DNA from: Cribrihabitans_A pelagius
GTDB lineage: Bacteria; Pseudomonadota; Alphaproteobacteria; Rhodobacterales; Rhodobacteraceae
Reading direction: 5' to 3'
NCBI RefSeq assembly: GCF_048820915.1
Contig: NZ_JBMERR010000013.1
Span: forward strand, 1-64,000
DNA length: 64,000 nucleotides
Positions 7,079 through 15,148 of the stretch are shown one piece after another. The position numbers were made by a program, and so were the translations under genes. The notes under the pieces were generated by a model. It saw nothing but the letters and a program-made list of their open reading frames with translations, was not told where the DNA came from and did not search any database. Numbering within the stretch: the stretch's first letter is position 1; each line of letters starts with the position of its first letter.

Positions 7079-7666
7079 GAATCTATCAGTCGCTTGTGAT
7101 GTTCTTGATTTGCGCCCGGCCAGTCTGGCCAAGCCGAAGGCTCTAAAGGCGATGGGCGTGCACGCCATCCTGCACCGCGAATTAGGACTGCCGAGGACGC
7201 CTTCGACGCCGCACTCGACCTCGTCGACGGCCTTTGACGTCCAACGGAAAACGCCTTCTATGGACGGCGTGACGTGCCCCGAAAAAATATGCGCGCAGGC
7301 CGCGAAAAAAATCGCGCGCGGAACGCAGCTAAGTCCCTGATCCCCAGCGTGCCAGACGAAAAAATATCCGCACCCCTACATCGGGTGCAGGGGTCGCATA
7401 TTTTTTCGCGCCGCGGCTGTTCTCTGCGTAGTCCCACTCCCAAATTTTCAAAGGGATAGGTAGGCTGCGCGCAGCAGAAACGAGTCCGGACTCGCTGAGC
7501 TATGTCTCTTGCAAGCGACAGGGCGAGAGCTTCGGCGCCAATGCCATTTGTCAACGCCGAGGCGCATTGCCCATCAATCGAACGCCGGTTGGTGCATGAG
7601 GCCGAGCCATCGCTTTGGGTGGCAGCAGCCAGTTCCGGGAGGCGGCGTGCTCGGCGTATCTGAGGC
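7079..7666. other. 588-base gap with AT-rich hairpin and palindromes, no gene
   Basis: No ORF here has a recognisable domain. The gap holds an AT-rich hairpin (see the repeat entry) and a perfect 14-base palindrome CGAGTCCGGACTCG at 7481-7494. It lies between the XRE gene and the IS66 remnant, so it may be transposon or plasmid debris. Confidence 0.5.
7357..7408. repeat. AT-rich inverted repeat with a third copy upstream
   Basis: The left arm at 7357-7377 begins CGAAAAAATATCCG, and the right arm at 7389-7408 is its reverse complement apart from one substitution and one indel over about 20 bases. A nested perfect repeat GCACCC (7370-7375) / GGGTGC (7383-7388) gives an alternative fold. A direct copy of the core CGAAAAAATATG occurs at 7280-7291. 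Repeated AT-rich words in GC-rich DNA suggest a protein-binding or replication/recombination site, but none is identified. Confidence 0.6.
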
Positions 7667-8071
7667 GTGGCCTTCATGATGTCTGGGGAGGCAACCGGGT
7701 CAGAGATCGCGCGGCAAGCCCTCGACGGGATCGGAAAGCTCTGCAAAATTGAACGGAAGATTACCGGCCAGCGCGCCGAACTGCGCAAGGCTGCGCGCCA
7801 ACAGCACTCCGGGCCCATGGCCGCGGCCTTCAAGACGTGGGCTGAGGCCCGGCTGGCGCGCATTCCAGGAAAGGGCGATCTCGCCAAGGCCTTCCGCTAT
7901 GGGCTGTCCCGCTGGCCCTCCTTCGTGCTCTTCCCGGAAAACGGGCGCATCGGTATTGAACACAACTCCGCCGAGCAGGCTTTCCGCCCGATTGGCATCG
8001 GGCGGAAAAACTGGCTTTTCGCCGCTTTCGACAGCGGTGGGGAAGCCCTCGCTCGAGCCATGATGCTTTGA
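7667..8071 (+). pseudogene. IS66-family transposase, C-terminal remnant
   Basis: The translation matches the C-terminal part of IS66-type transposases: IERKITGQRAELRKAARQ, then ARIPGKGDLAKAFRYGLSR, and NSAEQAFRPIGIGRKNWLF, where the Glu of NSAEQ corresponds to the last DDE catalytic residue. The N-terminal HTH and the first two catalytic Asp residues are missing, and the usual tail after GGEALARAM is lost at a stop codon at 8069-8071. No tnpA or tnpB (IS66 Orf2) lies nearby. It is a dead fragment of an insertion sequence. Confidence 0.85.
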
Positions 8072-8085
8072 TGCTTTTCGAACCC

Positions 8086-8143
8086 GTGCTCTGCGCCCCA
8101 ACCTTAGATCGTCAAAAGCTGGATTTTTCCGGGGGCAGAGCAC
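8086..8143. repeat. 13-14 base inverted repeat between IS66 remnant and helicase gene
   Basis: GTGCTCTGCGCCCC (8086-8099) is mirrored by GGGGGCAGAGCAC (8131-8143), with a 31-base loop and one extra base in the left arm. It could be the terminal repeats of a very short element, an operator, or a terminator-like hairpin without a T-tract. A TTGACA hexamer follows at 8150-8155, 51 bases before the start of the large gene, but no matching -10 is clear. Confidence 0.45.
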
Positions 8144-8205
8144 TACGGATTGACACACTGGTGCACGTGTGCAGCATCGACCCAGGTTTATCAATAGGTC
8201 GCATT

Positions 8206-11200
8206 ATGTCAGAAGTCATTGAACCGGAAGCCCCAATCAAGAAAAGTCAGAATCTTGAAGTAACTTTTTCGACGGCGGACAAGGTCAACTTCTCCTCTGC
8301 CCAGAACGGGGTTTCGATCCTTCGCAAGATTACACTGCATAATCCGACAGACGCTCCCCTGGAAGGCCTCGCCATTTCCATTGAGAGCAGCCCCTCCGTC
8401 ATCAAACCGAAAACCTGGACGCTGGATCGGCTCGGCCCGGGCGAAGAGCGGAACCTGTCAGACCTCGAAACGCCCTTGAACGACACGCTTCTTTCCGGGC
8501 TGAACGAGGCGGAATTTGGCCAATTGACCTTGACGGTGTCCGCCAATGACACCGAATTGTTTCGCGAAGAGCGCCGGATCGAAATGCTGGCCCGCGATGA
8601 GTGGGGCGGCATCGGAGACATGGCGCATCTGCTGGCAGCATATGTCTCGCCCAACGATGCCGTGGTGGCCGCGATCCTGAAGGAAGCCGGCCGGTTGCTG
8701 GAGCGTGGCGGGCAAAGTGGCGCGATCGACGGCTACCAGTCTAAAGACCCGGGACGGGCGTGGATGCTGGCAGGAGCGATCTGGTCCGCGACAACTGCAC
8801 TCGGGCTGACTTATGCTTATCCGCCAGCCTCTTTTGAGACCCGCGGACAGAAGGTGCGCAGCCCTGCGCGGATCAAGTCCGAAGGGCTGGCCACCTGCCT
8901 GGACAGCGCCTTGCTGCTGGCTGCCTGTTTCGAAGCTGCGGGGCTGAACCCGGTGGTATTGTTTTCCGAGGGACACGCCTGGACGGGTGTATGGCTCAGA
9001 GAGCGGGATTTCGGTCAGGTGACGGAACCTGACGTGATGACCGTGCGCAAGGCCATCGACGCCCGCGAGTTTGTCGCTATGGAAACCACACTTCTGACAA
9101 AGAGGCCGGCAATCGGGTTCGAACAGGCGGTCAGCGCGGGTCGAGATCTGACGGCGGAGCGCAATGAACACACGTTCCAGCTGGCTGTTGATATTCGCCG
9201 GGCCCGCGTGGCGCGTATTCGGCCTCTCGCCTCTCATAACACTGAGACAAGCCAGGATGCTGGGCAGATCGACGCCGCGCCGCCAGCCCTGCCGAAACCG
9301 CTGGCCTTCGATTTCCTGCCGGGCGATCTGGTGGATGAAGAGCCCAAAACGCCGCAGGATCGGATTTCCCGCTGGCAACGCAAGTTGCTCGACCTCTCCC
9401 TGCGCAATCGCCTGCTCAACTTCCGCGATACCAAGCAGACACTTCCGTTCATCTGCCCGGACGTGTCGAGCCTTGAAGACCAACTGGCCGACGGCAAGAA
9501 GTTCAAAGCCTTTGCACTCAAGGACGAAGACCCGGTTGGACAGCGTGACCTGCTCAACAAGGAAGAGCCGAAGCTGCTCGAAGAGGTCGCGCGCGATGCC
9601 TTCGCCAAGGGACAAGTGGCTGTTCCGCTGACGGGAAAGGATACGAACAACCGCCTGCTCGCTCTGTTTCGTAAGGCCAAGAGCGACATGCAGGAAGGCG
9701 GCACCAATACGCTGTTCCTCGCGGCAGGTTTCCTGCGCTGGAAGAAGACCGAGACTGATACGCGCAGCTACCGCGCACCTTTGCTGCTGATCCCCGTGAA
9801 GATTTCGCGCCGCTCGGCCCAATCCGACTTCATTATCGAGCATCACGAGGATGATGTCCGCCTGAACGCGACCCTGCTCGAATTTCTCAAGCGCGACTTC
9901 GACCTGCGTATCCCGGAACTTGAGGGTGAGTTGCCGCGTGATGACAGCGGCTACGACCTGCCGCTGATCTTCGAAATCATGCGGCGCAAAGTTCGCGACG
10001 TGGCCGGGTTCGAGGTGGTCGAAGAACTGGCCATGTCCACCTTCTCCTTTGCCAAGTTCCTGATGTGGAAAGACTTAGTCGACCGGACGGACAGCCTGCG
10101 CAACAATGCACTGGTACAGCACCTCGTCGACAATCCCACAGAGCCGTTCCTTGCCGAAGGCGCGGCCGCGCTTCCTTCTGCCGCGGATGTGGATCGACGG
10201 GTGGCGCCACGTGATCTCTTCACGCCATTGCCTGCGGATTCGTCGCAGTTGTCGGCAGTGCTTGCCGCACAGGAGGGGCATGACTTTGTCCTGATCGGCC
10301 CTCCTGGTACGGGCAAGAGCCAGACCATCGCCAACATCATTTCGCAGTGCCTTGCAGTGGGCAAGACAGTGCTTTTCGTTGCCGAGAAATCCGCCGCGCT
10401 GGACGTGGTTCATCGCCGTTTATCGGCGCACGGGCTGGGCGACGCAGTGCTGGAACTGCATTCCAACAAGGCGGACCGAAAGTCCGTGCTTGACCAACTC
10501 GGGCGCAGCTGGGACCGGCAGGGCGAGATGTCCGAGGCCGAATGGATACGAGTGACCGATGACCTCTCGGTCACGCGCACTCAGCTGAACGAATACGTGG
10601 CTGCCTTACACCGCAAGGGAACGCAGGGCTTCAGCGTCTACGACGCCGTGGGCTGCGCTGCTCGCGCCGAGGTGCCCTTTAGCCTGTCCTTCGACAACAA
10701 GGATGCCCACGATGCCGAGAGCTATGCGCATTTGAGCAACTTGGCCGAGGCGGTCGGGCGGTGCCATCAGATTGTCCAAGGCCGCCCCGGCCTGCCGCTT
10801 GTCGGAGCTGAAGAGTGGTCCTTTAGCTGGCAGGCGGAGCTGTTAAAGCGGGCCGAGAATCTGCGCACAGTCTCCCGTGACCTGGCTAAGGGCGCTGCCG
10901 CCCTGTCTGCGCTGTGCGGGTTGACCGATGATGTGCTGACCCGGGACCGGCTCGAAAAACTGGTGGCGCTCGCCGGATGGCCGGCCAATGGGTCCGATGT
11001 CAGCTGGGGCCTGGATGCGGACCTATCGAAAGCGGAGCAGGAGAGCGAACGACTTGGCCCACTGCTAAACGCGTATCGGGACGCTGCCGGGGCGCTGTCA
11101 GCAAGCTATCCTCTGGATCGGCTGGGTGCGATGCCGCTCGACCAGATGGACGCCGACTGGCGGCGGGCCCAGACAAAGTCCTGGCCATTCTCGATCTTCG

Positions 11201-14091
11201 CCAAATCCGCCGTGCGGAAGCTTCTCCAGACCTATGCCACGGACGGCAAGGCCGATCCGGCAACGGACATTGCCGGTCTCGATGCCTTGCAGCGGATCAA
11301 CGACGACATCGACACCATCGCATTGTCCGGTTGTCCCGCTTTCGACAAGGCTGCGACGGACGCTGCCCGATTGACGCAGTTCATTGCCGAAGCGCGGCAA
11401 TTCCGAGCGGTCACCGAGCCGCTGGCACAACAGGTTTCGGATCGCTCGCGATGGACGGAGGCCAAAGCCGCACTGGCCCGCCGCGAGGCTGGCGACCTGC
11501 GAGCAGCACTCGATCGTTTCCGCGTGCTTTATCAAAGCTGGGCAACGCAGGCGGATGCGTTCCGGGACACCGCAGGAACCGACCCGACACAGCATTCCCT
11601 CGATGAACTCGCCCAGCTCCTTGATCAGACGCTGGAAAACCGCGAAGCGTTGGAGGATTGGACGCGCTGGATGAATGTGCGCAATCAAGCCTGCGCGGCG
11701 GGTTTGACCTCCCTCGTCGAAGCTGTCGAAGCCCGAACTCTGGCTGGCCCGGCGGAAGAAGCGTTCACCACGGCCTACGCTCAGTGGTGGCTGCCGCAAG
11801 CCATGGACGCAGAACCCGTGCTGCGGGGCTTTTCCCATTGGTCACACGAGGACGCGATCACCAAGTTCCGCGCCCTCGATGATCGCGCTACCGAGATGGC
11901 GGCAGAGCAAGTCCTTCACCGCATCCGGCACGGACTGCCAGCCCGCGATGGCGTGGCCCGCAAATCCGAGTTGGGAACCCTGCGCTACCAGCTCGGCCTG
12001 CAACGTCCCAGCATGCCGATCCGAACGCTGATCTCAGAGATGCCGGCTACCTTCACCAAACTCGCACCGTGCGTGTTGATGTCGCCTCTGTCTGTCGCGC
12101 AATACCTGCCAGCCGGGCAAGCCGCCTTTGACGTGGTAATCTTCGACGAAGCTTCTCAGATCACGACCTGGGACGCGATCGGAGCCATTGCGCGGGGACG
12201 GCAGGCCATCATCGTCGGCGATCCCAAGCAGCTGCCCCCGACCAACTTCTTTGGCCGCACCGAGGGCACCGACGAGGACCTGCCGGAAAGCGAAAAAGAC
12301 CTTGCCTCGATCCTTGACGAGGTGGCCGCCGCTGGCATCCCGACCCAGCAACTCGACTGGCACTACCGCAGCCGGGATGAATCCCTCATCGCATTCTCCA
12401 ACTGGCATTACTATGGCGGAAGACTGGTGACTTTCCCGTCTCCAACTACGGAATCTCAGGCGGTGCAGTTGCACCAGATCAATGGCACCTACGCCCGTGG
12501 TATGGGCCGCACCAACGAGGACGAAGCCCGCGCTATCACACGTGTGGTCGTGCGACGCCTGACGGAATGGCTCGCCTTGCCCGAAGAAGCGCGCCTCACG
12601 CTCGGCGTCATCACTTTTAACGGTGAGCAACAAGGGCTGATCCTCGACCTGCTTGACGAAGAACGCCGCAAGAACCCCGATCTGGAATGGTTCTTCGAAG
12701 ATGATCGCGAAGAACCCGTCATCGTTAAGAATCTGGAAAACATCCAAGGGGATGAACGCGATGTCATGCTGTTCTCGATCACCTTCGGCCCGGATCACGC
12801 GGGCAAGCTGTCCATGGCATTTGGTGCGCTCAACGGCGATGGCGGCGAAAAGCGGCTGAACGTGGCGATCACCCGCGCCCGGCAGGAGTTGCACATCTTC
12901 GCCTCGATCCGCGCGGATCAGATCGATTTGACCCGCACGAAGGCGCTTGGCGTCAAACACCTCAAGGGCTTCCTCGACTTCGCGGCGCGCGGGCCGGTTG
13001 CACTGCCCTCGCAAGACGACGGCTCACTCGGCCCAGTGGAGAATGCCTTTGAGGCGGCGATCAAGGCGGCCATCGAGGCGAAGGGGTGGGAGCTGCGACC
13101 GCAAATCGGCGTCTCCGGCTTCCGCATCGACTTGGGCGTCGTGCATCCGGATCATGCGGGCGTCTACCTTGCAGGGATCGAATGCGACGGGGCGACTTAT
13201 CACGGCTCTGCCACGGCACGAGACCGGGACAAGGTCCGGCAAGCCGTTCTGGAAAACCTCGGCTGGAAGATCTTGCGCATCTGGTCGACCGATTGGTTCA
13301 AGAACCCGAAAGCCGTCGTGGAGCGCATCCACGAGGCGCTGACTGAGCATCTGGAGGCAGATAGGGAAAGGCGTGCGGAAGAGGACGCCGCTCGAATTTC
13401 ATCGTCAGAAGAGGTTTTGCCAGCCAATGATTTCCAATCTGACGAACGGGGTGTTGCAGCCGGTCAGGCAACGGCTCCGGCGGAAATGGAGCCGCTGCCT
13501 GACCCAGGCCTGCGTGCGCCCGAATACCGCGAGGAGCCTCTTGTTGCAGGTGTGATAGCACCGGAACATAATGCACTAGACGCAGCCGCCGCCGCACAAT
13601 CGGACGGCCTTACCCCCGACCCGGAGCAATTCTACGAATCCGCCTACATCCCGCGCCTTGAGCGTTTGATAGAGGGCATCGTCAGAACCGAAGGGCCGCT
13701 TCCTGTGACGCTCCTTTCGCGGCGTGTCGCTCAACAACACGGGTGGCAACGCACTGGCCGACGTATCGTTGATCAGGTGCGCGCGGCTTTGGCGCGCATC
13801 GATATCCACAATGAGGATGGCGTCGATTTCGCCTGGAGCAAGGGCAGCTGCTCAAACCGTGTGCCGTTCCAGACTGAACTGAGGCGCAGCATCCGCGACA
13901 TCTCACGCGCCGAAATCGTCTGGCTATACGACGATAATGCCGAGGCGCTTGATGAGAGCGACGATCCGGCTCGCGAGCTATCACGCCTGGCAGGAATCAA
14001 TCGCTTAACGGCTGACAGCCGAAGCTATCTTGAAACCTGTATCGAATGGCGAAGAGAAACTGCCTCGATGCCGGGCGCTGACGCTCCATAG
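8206..14091 (+). CDS. Giant DUF4011 helicase-nuclease, Hhe-like defence protein
   Basis: A 1961-residue multidomain protein. In order: an N-terminal Ig-like region; a transglutaminase-like segment with Cys231 (LATCLDSALL) and His257 (SEGHAWTGVW); DUF4011 from about residue 386 (RISRWQRKLLDLSLRNRLLN); an SF1 helicase with Walker A GPPGTGKS (698-705), Walker B DEAS (1314-1317), GDPKQLPP (1338-1345), the DERDV box near 1516 and ITRAR near 1555; a Vsr/MTES_1575-type nuclease at about 1612-1710 (Asp1642, Glu1659 in GIECDGATYH); and DUF3320 at about 1805-1880. DUF4011-helicase-Vsr proteins are reported as the single-gene anti-phage system Hhe. ATG 8206 has AGGT upstream; the frame is open back to 8068, overlapping the IS66 fragment. 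Immunity is inferred from architecture. Confidence 0.9.
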   Translation: MSEVIEPEAPIKKSQNLEVTFSTADKVNFSSAQNGVSILRKITLHNPTDAPLEGLAISIESSPSVIKPKTWTLDRLGPGEERNLSDLETPLNDTLLSGLNEAEFGQLTLTVSANDTELFREERRIEMLARDEWGGIGDMAHLLAAYVSPNDAVVAAILKEAGRLLERGGQSGAIDGYQSKDPGRAWMLAGAIWSATTALGLTYAYPPASFETRGQKVRSPARIKSEGLATCLDSALLLAACFEAAGLNPVVLFSEGHAWTGVWLRERDFGQVTEPDVMTVRKAIDAREFVAMETTLLTKRPAIGFEQAVSAGRDLTAERNEHTFQLAVDIRRARVARIRPLASHNTETSQDAGQIDAAPPALPKPLAFDFLPGDLVDEEPKTPQDRISRWQRKLLDLSLRNRLLNFRDTKQTLPFICPDVSSLEDQLADGKKFKAFALKDEDPVGQRDLLNKEEPKLLEEVARDAFAKGQVAVPLTGKDTNNRLLALFRKAKSDMQEGGTNTLFLAAGFLRWKKTETDTRSYRAPLLLIPVKISRRSAQSDFIIEHHEDDVRLNATLLEFLKRDFDLRIPELEGELPRDDSGYDLPLIFEIMRRKVRDVAGFEVVEELAMSTFSFAKFLMWKDLVDRTDSLRNNALVQHLVDNPTEPFLAEGAAALPSAADVDRRVAPRDLFTPLPADSSQLSAVLAAQEGHDFVLIGPPGTGKSQTIANIISQCLAVGKTVLFVAEKSAALDVVHRRLSAHGLGDAVLELHSNKADRKSVLDQLGRSWDRQGEMSEAEWIRVTDDLSVTRTQLNEYVAALHRKGTQGFSVYDAVGCAARAEVPFSLSFDNKDAHDAESYAHLSNLAEAVGRCHQIVQGRPGLPLVGAEEWSFSWQAELLKRAENLRTVSRDLAKGAAALSALCGLTDDVLTRDRLEKLVALAGWPANGSDVSWGLDADLSKAEQESERLGPLLNAYRDAAGALSASYPLDRLGAMPLDQMDADWRRAQTKSWPFSIFAKSAVRKLLQTYATDGKADPATDIAGLDALQRINDDIDTIALSGCPAFDKAATDAARLTQFIAEARQFRAVTEPLAQQVSDRSRWTEAKAALARREAGDLRAALDRFRVLYQSWATQADAFRDTAGTDPTQHSLDELAQLLDQTLENREALEDWTRWMNVRNQACAAGLTSLVEAVEARTLAGPAEEAFTTAYAQWWLPQAMDAEPVLRGFSHWSHEDAITKFRALDDRATEMAAEQVLHRIRHGLPARDGVARKSELGTLRYQLGLQRPSMPIRTLISEMPATFTKLAPCVLMSPLSVAQYLPAGQAAFDVVIFDEASQITTWDAIGAIARGRQAIIVGDPKQLPPTNFFGRTEGTDEDLPESEKDLASILDEVAAAGIPTQQLDWHYRSRDESLIAFSNWHYYGGRLVTFPSPTTESQAVQLHQINGTYARGMGRTNEDEARAITRVVVRRLTEWLALPEEARLTLGVITFNGEQQGLILDLLDEERRKNPDLEWFFEDDREEPVIVKNLENIQGDERDVMLFSITFGPDHAGKLSMAFGALNGDGGEKRLNVAITRARQELHIFASIRADQIDLTRTKALGVKHLKGFLDFAARGPVALPSQDDGSLGPVENAFEAAIKAAIEAKGWELRPQIGVSGFRIDLGVVHPDHAGVYLAGIECDGATYHGSATARDRDKVRQAVLENLGWKILRIWSTDWFKNPKAVVERIHEALTEHLEADRERRAEEDAARISSSEEVLPANDFQSDERGVAAGQATAPAEMEPLPDPGLRAPEYREEPLVAGVIAPEHNALDAAAAAQSDGLTPDPEQFYESAYIPRLERLIEGIVRTEGPLPVTLLSRRVAQQHGWQRTGRRIVDQVRAALARIDIHNEDGVDFAWSKGSCSNRVPFQTELRRSIRDISRAEIVWLYDDNAEALDESDDPARELSRLAGINRLTADSRSYLETCIEWRRETASMPGADAP

Positions 14092-14391
14092 GCAAATCGA
14101 CATTCCGATCCATAATTCGCCGGAGCGGGAGTATTCGAGAGCTACGGTAAATTTTACACTGATGTCAGGCGCGATACCCGCTTGTCCTCATTTTGCCTGG
14201 TCTTGTGTAGGGCCGTTGGTTCAACGGCTGAACGTTCAGCTGGAAGGCGATGGTGGTAGGGTAGCCGTTTGCTCAGGATCGTCCGAAATCCATTCGGTAT
14301 TAGTTGTTGCCCCTTTCGGCCCATTACAGACATTCACTGCACACTGAGCCGACGGCTGCTTTGGCGGAGCCTGGGACTTCGAGGAAAAACC
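14092..14391. other. 300-base gap downstream of the helicase gene, nothing recognised
   Basis: The stretch is less GC-rich than the core region and contains no ORF with a domain or good ribosome-binding site. No strong terminator hairpin follows the helicase stop codon. Confidence 0.4.
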
Positions 14392-14586
14392 TTACTGGCC
14401 TGAGTTTCTTTTCTTCCAAAGTGCGACACGCTGCTCATCACGTTTTTCGTATTCAGCAATAGCCTCGCCGATCTTACGATCCACCAGATCCTCACGATCT
14501 GCTCCAAGATCGGTCAGACCGAACAGCACTATTAGCGTAAGACATGCCAGAAAAACCATTACCGCCAAGGTTCGCGCAGGGGGCAT
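14392..14586 (-). CDS. Possible small membrane protein
   Basis: A 64-residue ORF with one strong hydrophobic helix (about residues 8-26, rich in Leu, Val and Phe) followed by a charged tail (DREDLVDRKIGEAIAEYEKR). A longer version beginning with TTG at 14619 is possible. The translation looks like a real single-pass membrane peptide, but the ribosome-binding site is weak and no family is recognised. It stands alone between the helicase gene and the core region. Confidence 0.35.
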   Translation of the reverse strand: MPPARTLAVMVFLACLTLIVLFGLTDLGADREDLVDRKIGEAIAEYEKRDEQRVALWKKRNSGQ

Positions 14587-14619
14587 AGGGGCGGAGGCGC
14601 TTGTCTCATAGCCGCGCAA

Positions 14620-15148
14620 GATCTACCGGGCCCGATAGGCCACGTCTTGCGGACGTGGACAGGTGACCACTCAGGGTGGTGAATGCTTGATGCACAGACC
14701 GTGGGGCGCCGGCATCCGGCGTAGCTCATCGCGAAGTTCCTCGACGAGTGCCACGTCGACATCCGCATGAAATTCGTCGTTGCTGGCCATCGCGTCGCAG
14801 TTTGGTTGGGTCCGCAGGAATCGCATTCCACGAAACGCCGCGGCAGAGCCCGGGAAGCGGCTCGTTCTGGTTTGATGAAGCATCATGCACTCAATCGGCG
14901 AAATAAATAGTGCCCAGAACGCTGCTAGCTCTTTTCCCTGTCGTTCGCGGTACGAAAATACACGCTCCACTGCATCGGTCCCGCCACTGTGGATCCGATG
15001 ACGGCGCGCAAGAGGGCTTGCGCACCGCTTTTGCATCTGCGCTGGAGCTCAACATTCCAAACCGGAATGGACGCAGAACGCTTCCGCATTGGCTTAAAGT
15101 GCCGGGATAGGGGATAAAGGCGTTTGGAAACAACGTCGAGGAGGCCCC
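14620..15148. other. 529-base gap at the island/core boundary
   Basis: No credible gene is seen. A 121-codon minus-strand ORF (14671-15036) has no recognisable domain and poor start signals. The imperfect palindrome CATTCC-N5-GGAATG near 15050-15066 is the only symmetrical feature noticed. The downstream gene has its own ribosome-binding site (GAGGAGG, about 15139-15145). Confidence 0.45.

Noticed and set aside
8068..8205. Upstream extension of the helicase reading frame
   Set aside because: It overlaps the IS66 fragment and the inverted repeat, has no good ribosome-binding site, and adds residues without a domain.
8458..9846. Minus-strand open frame of 462 codons inside the helicase gene
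   Set aside because: No recognisable domain; the plus strand carries the transglutaminase-like and DUF4011 regions here.
14671..15036. 121-codon minus-strand ORF at the island/core boundary
   Set aside because: No domain, poor start signal and overlapping ORFs in other frames.
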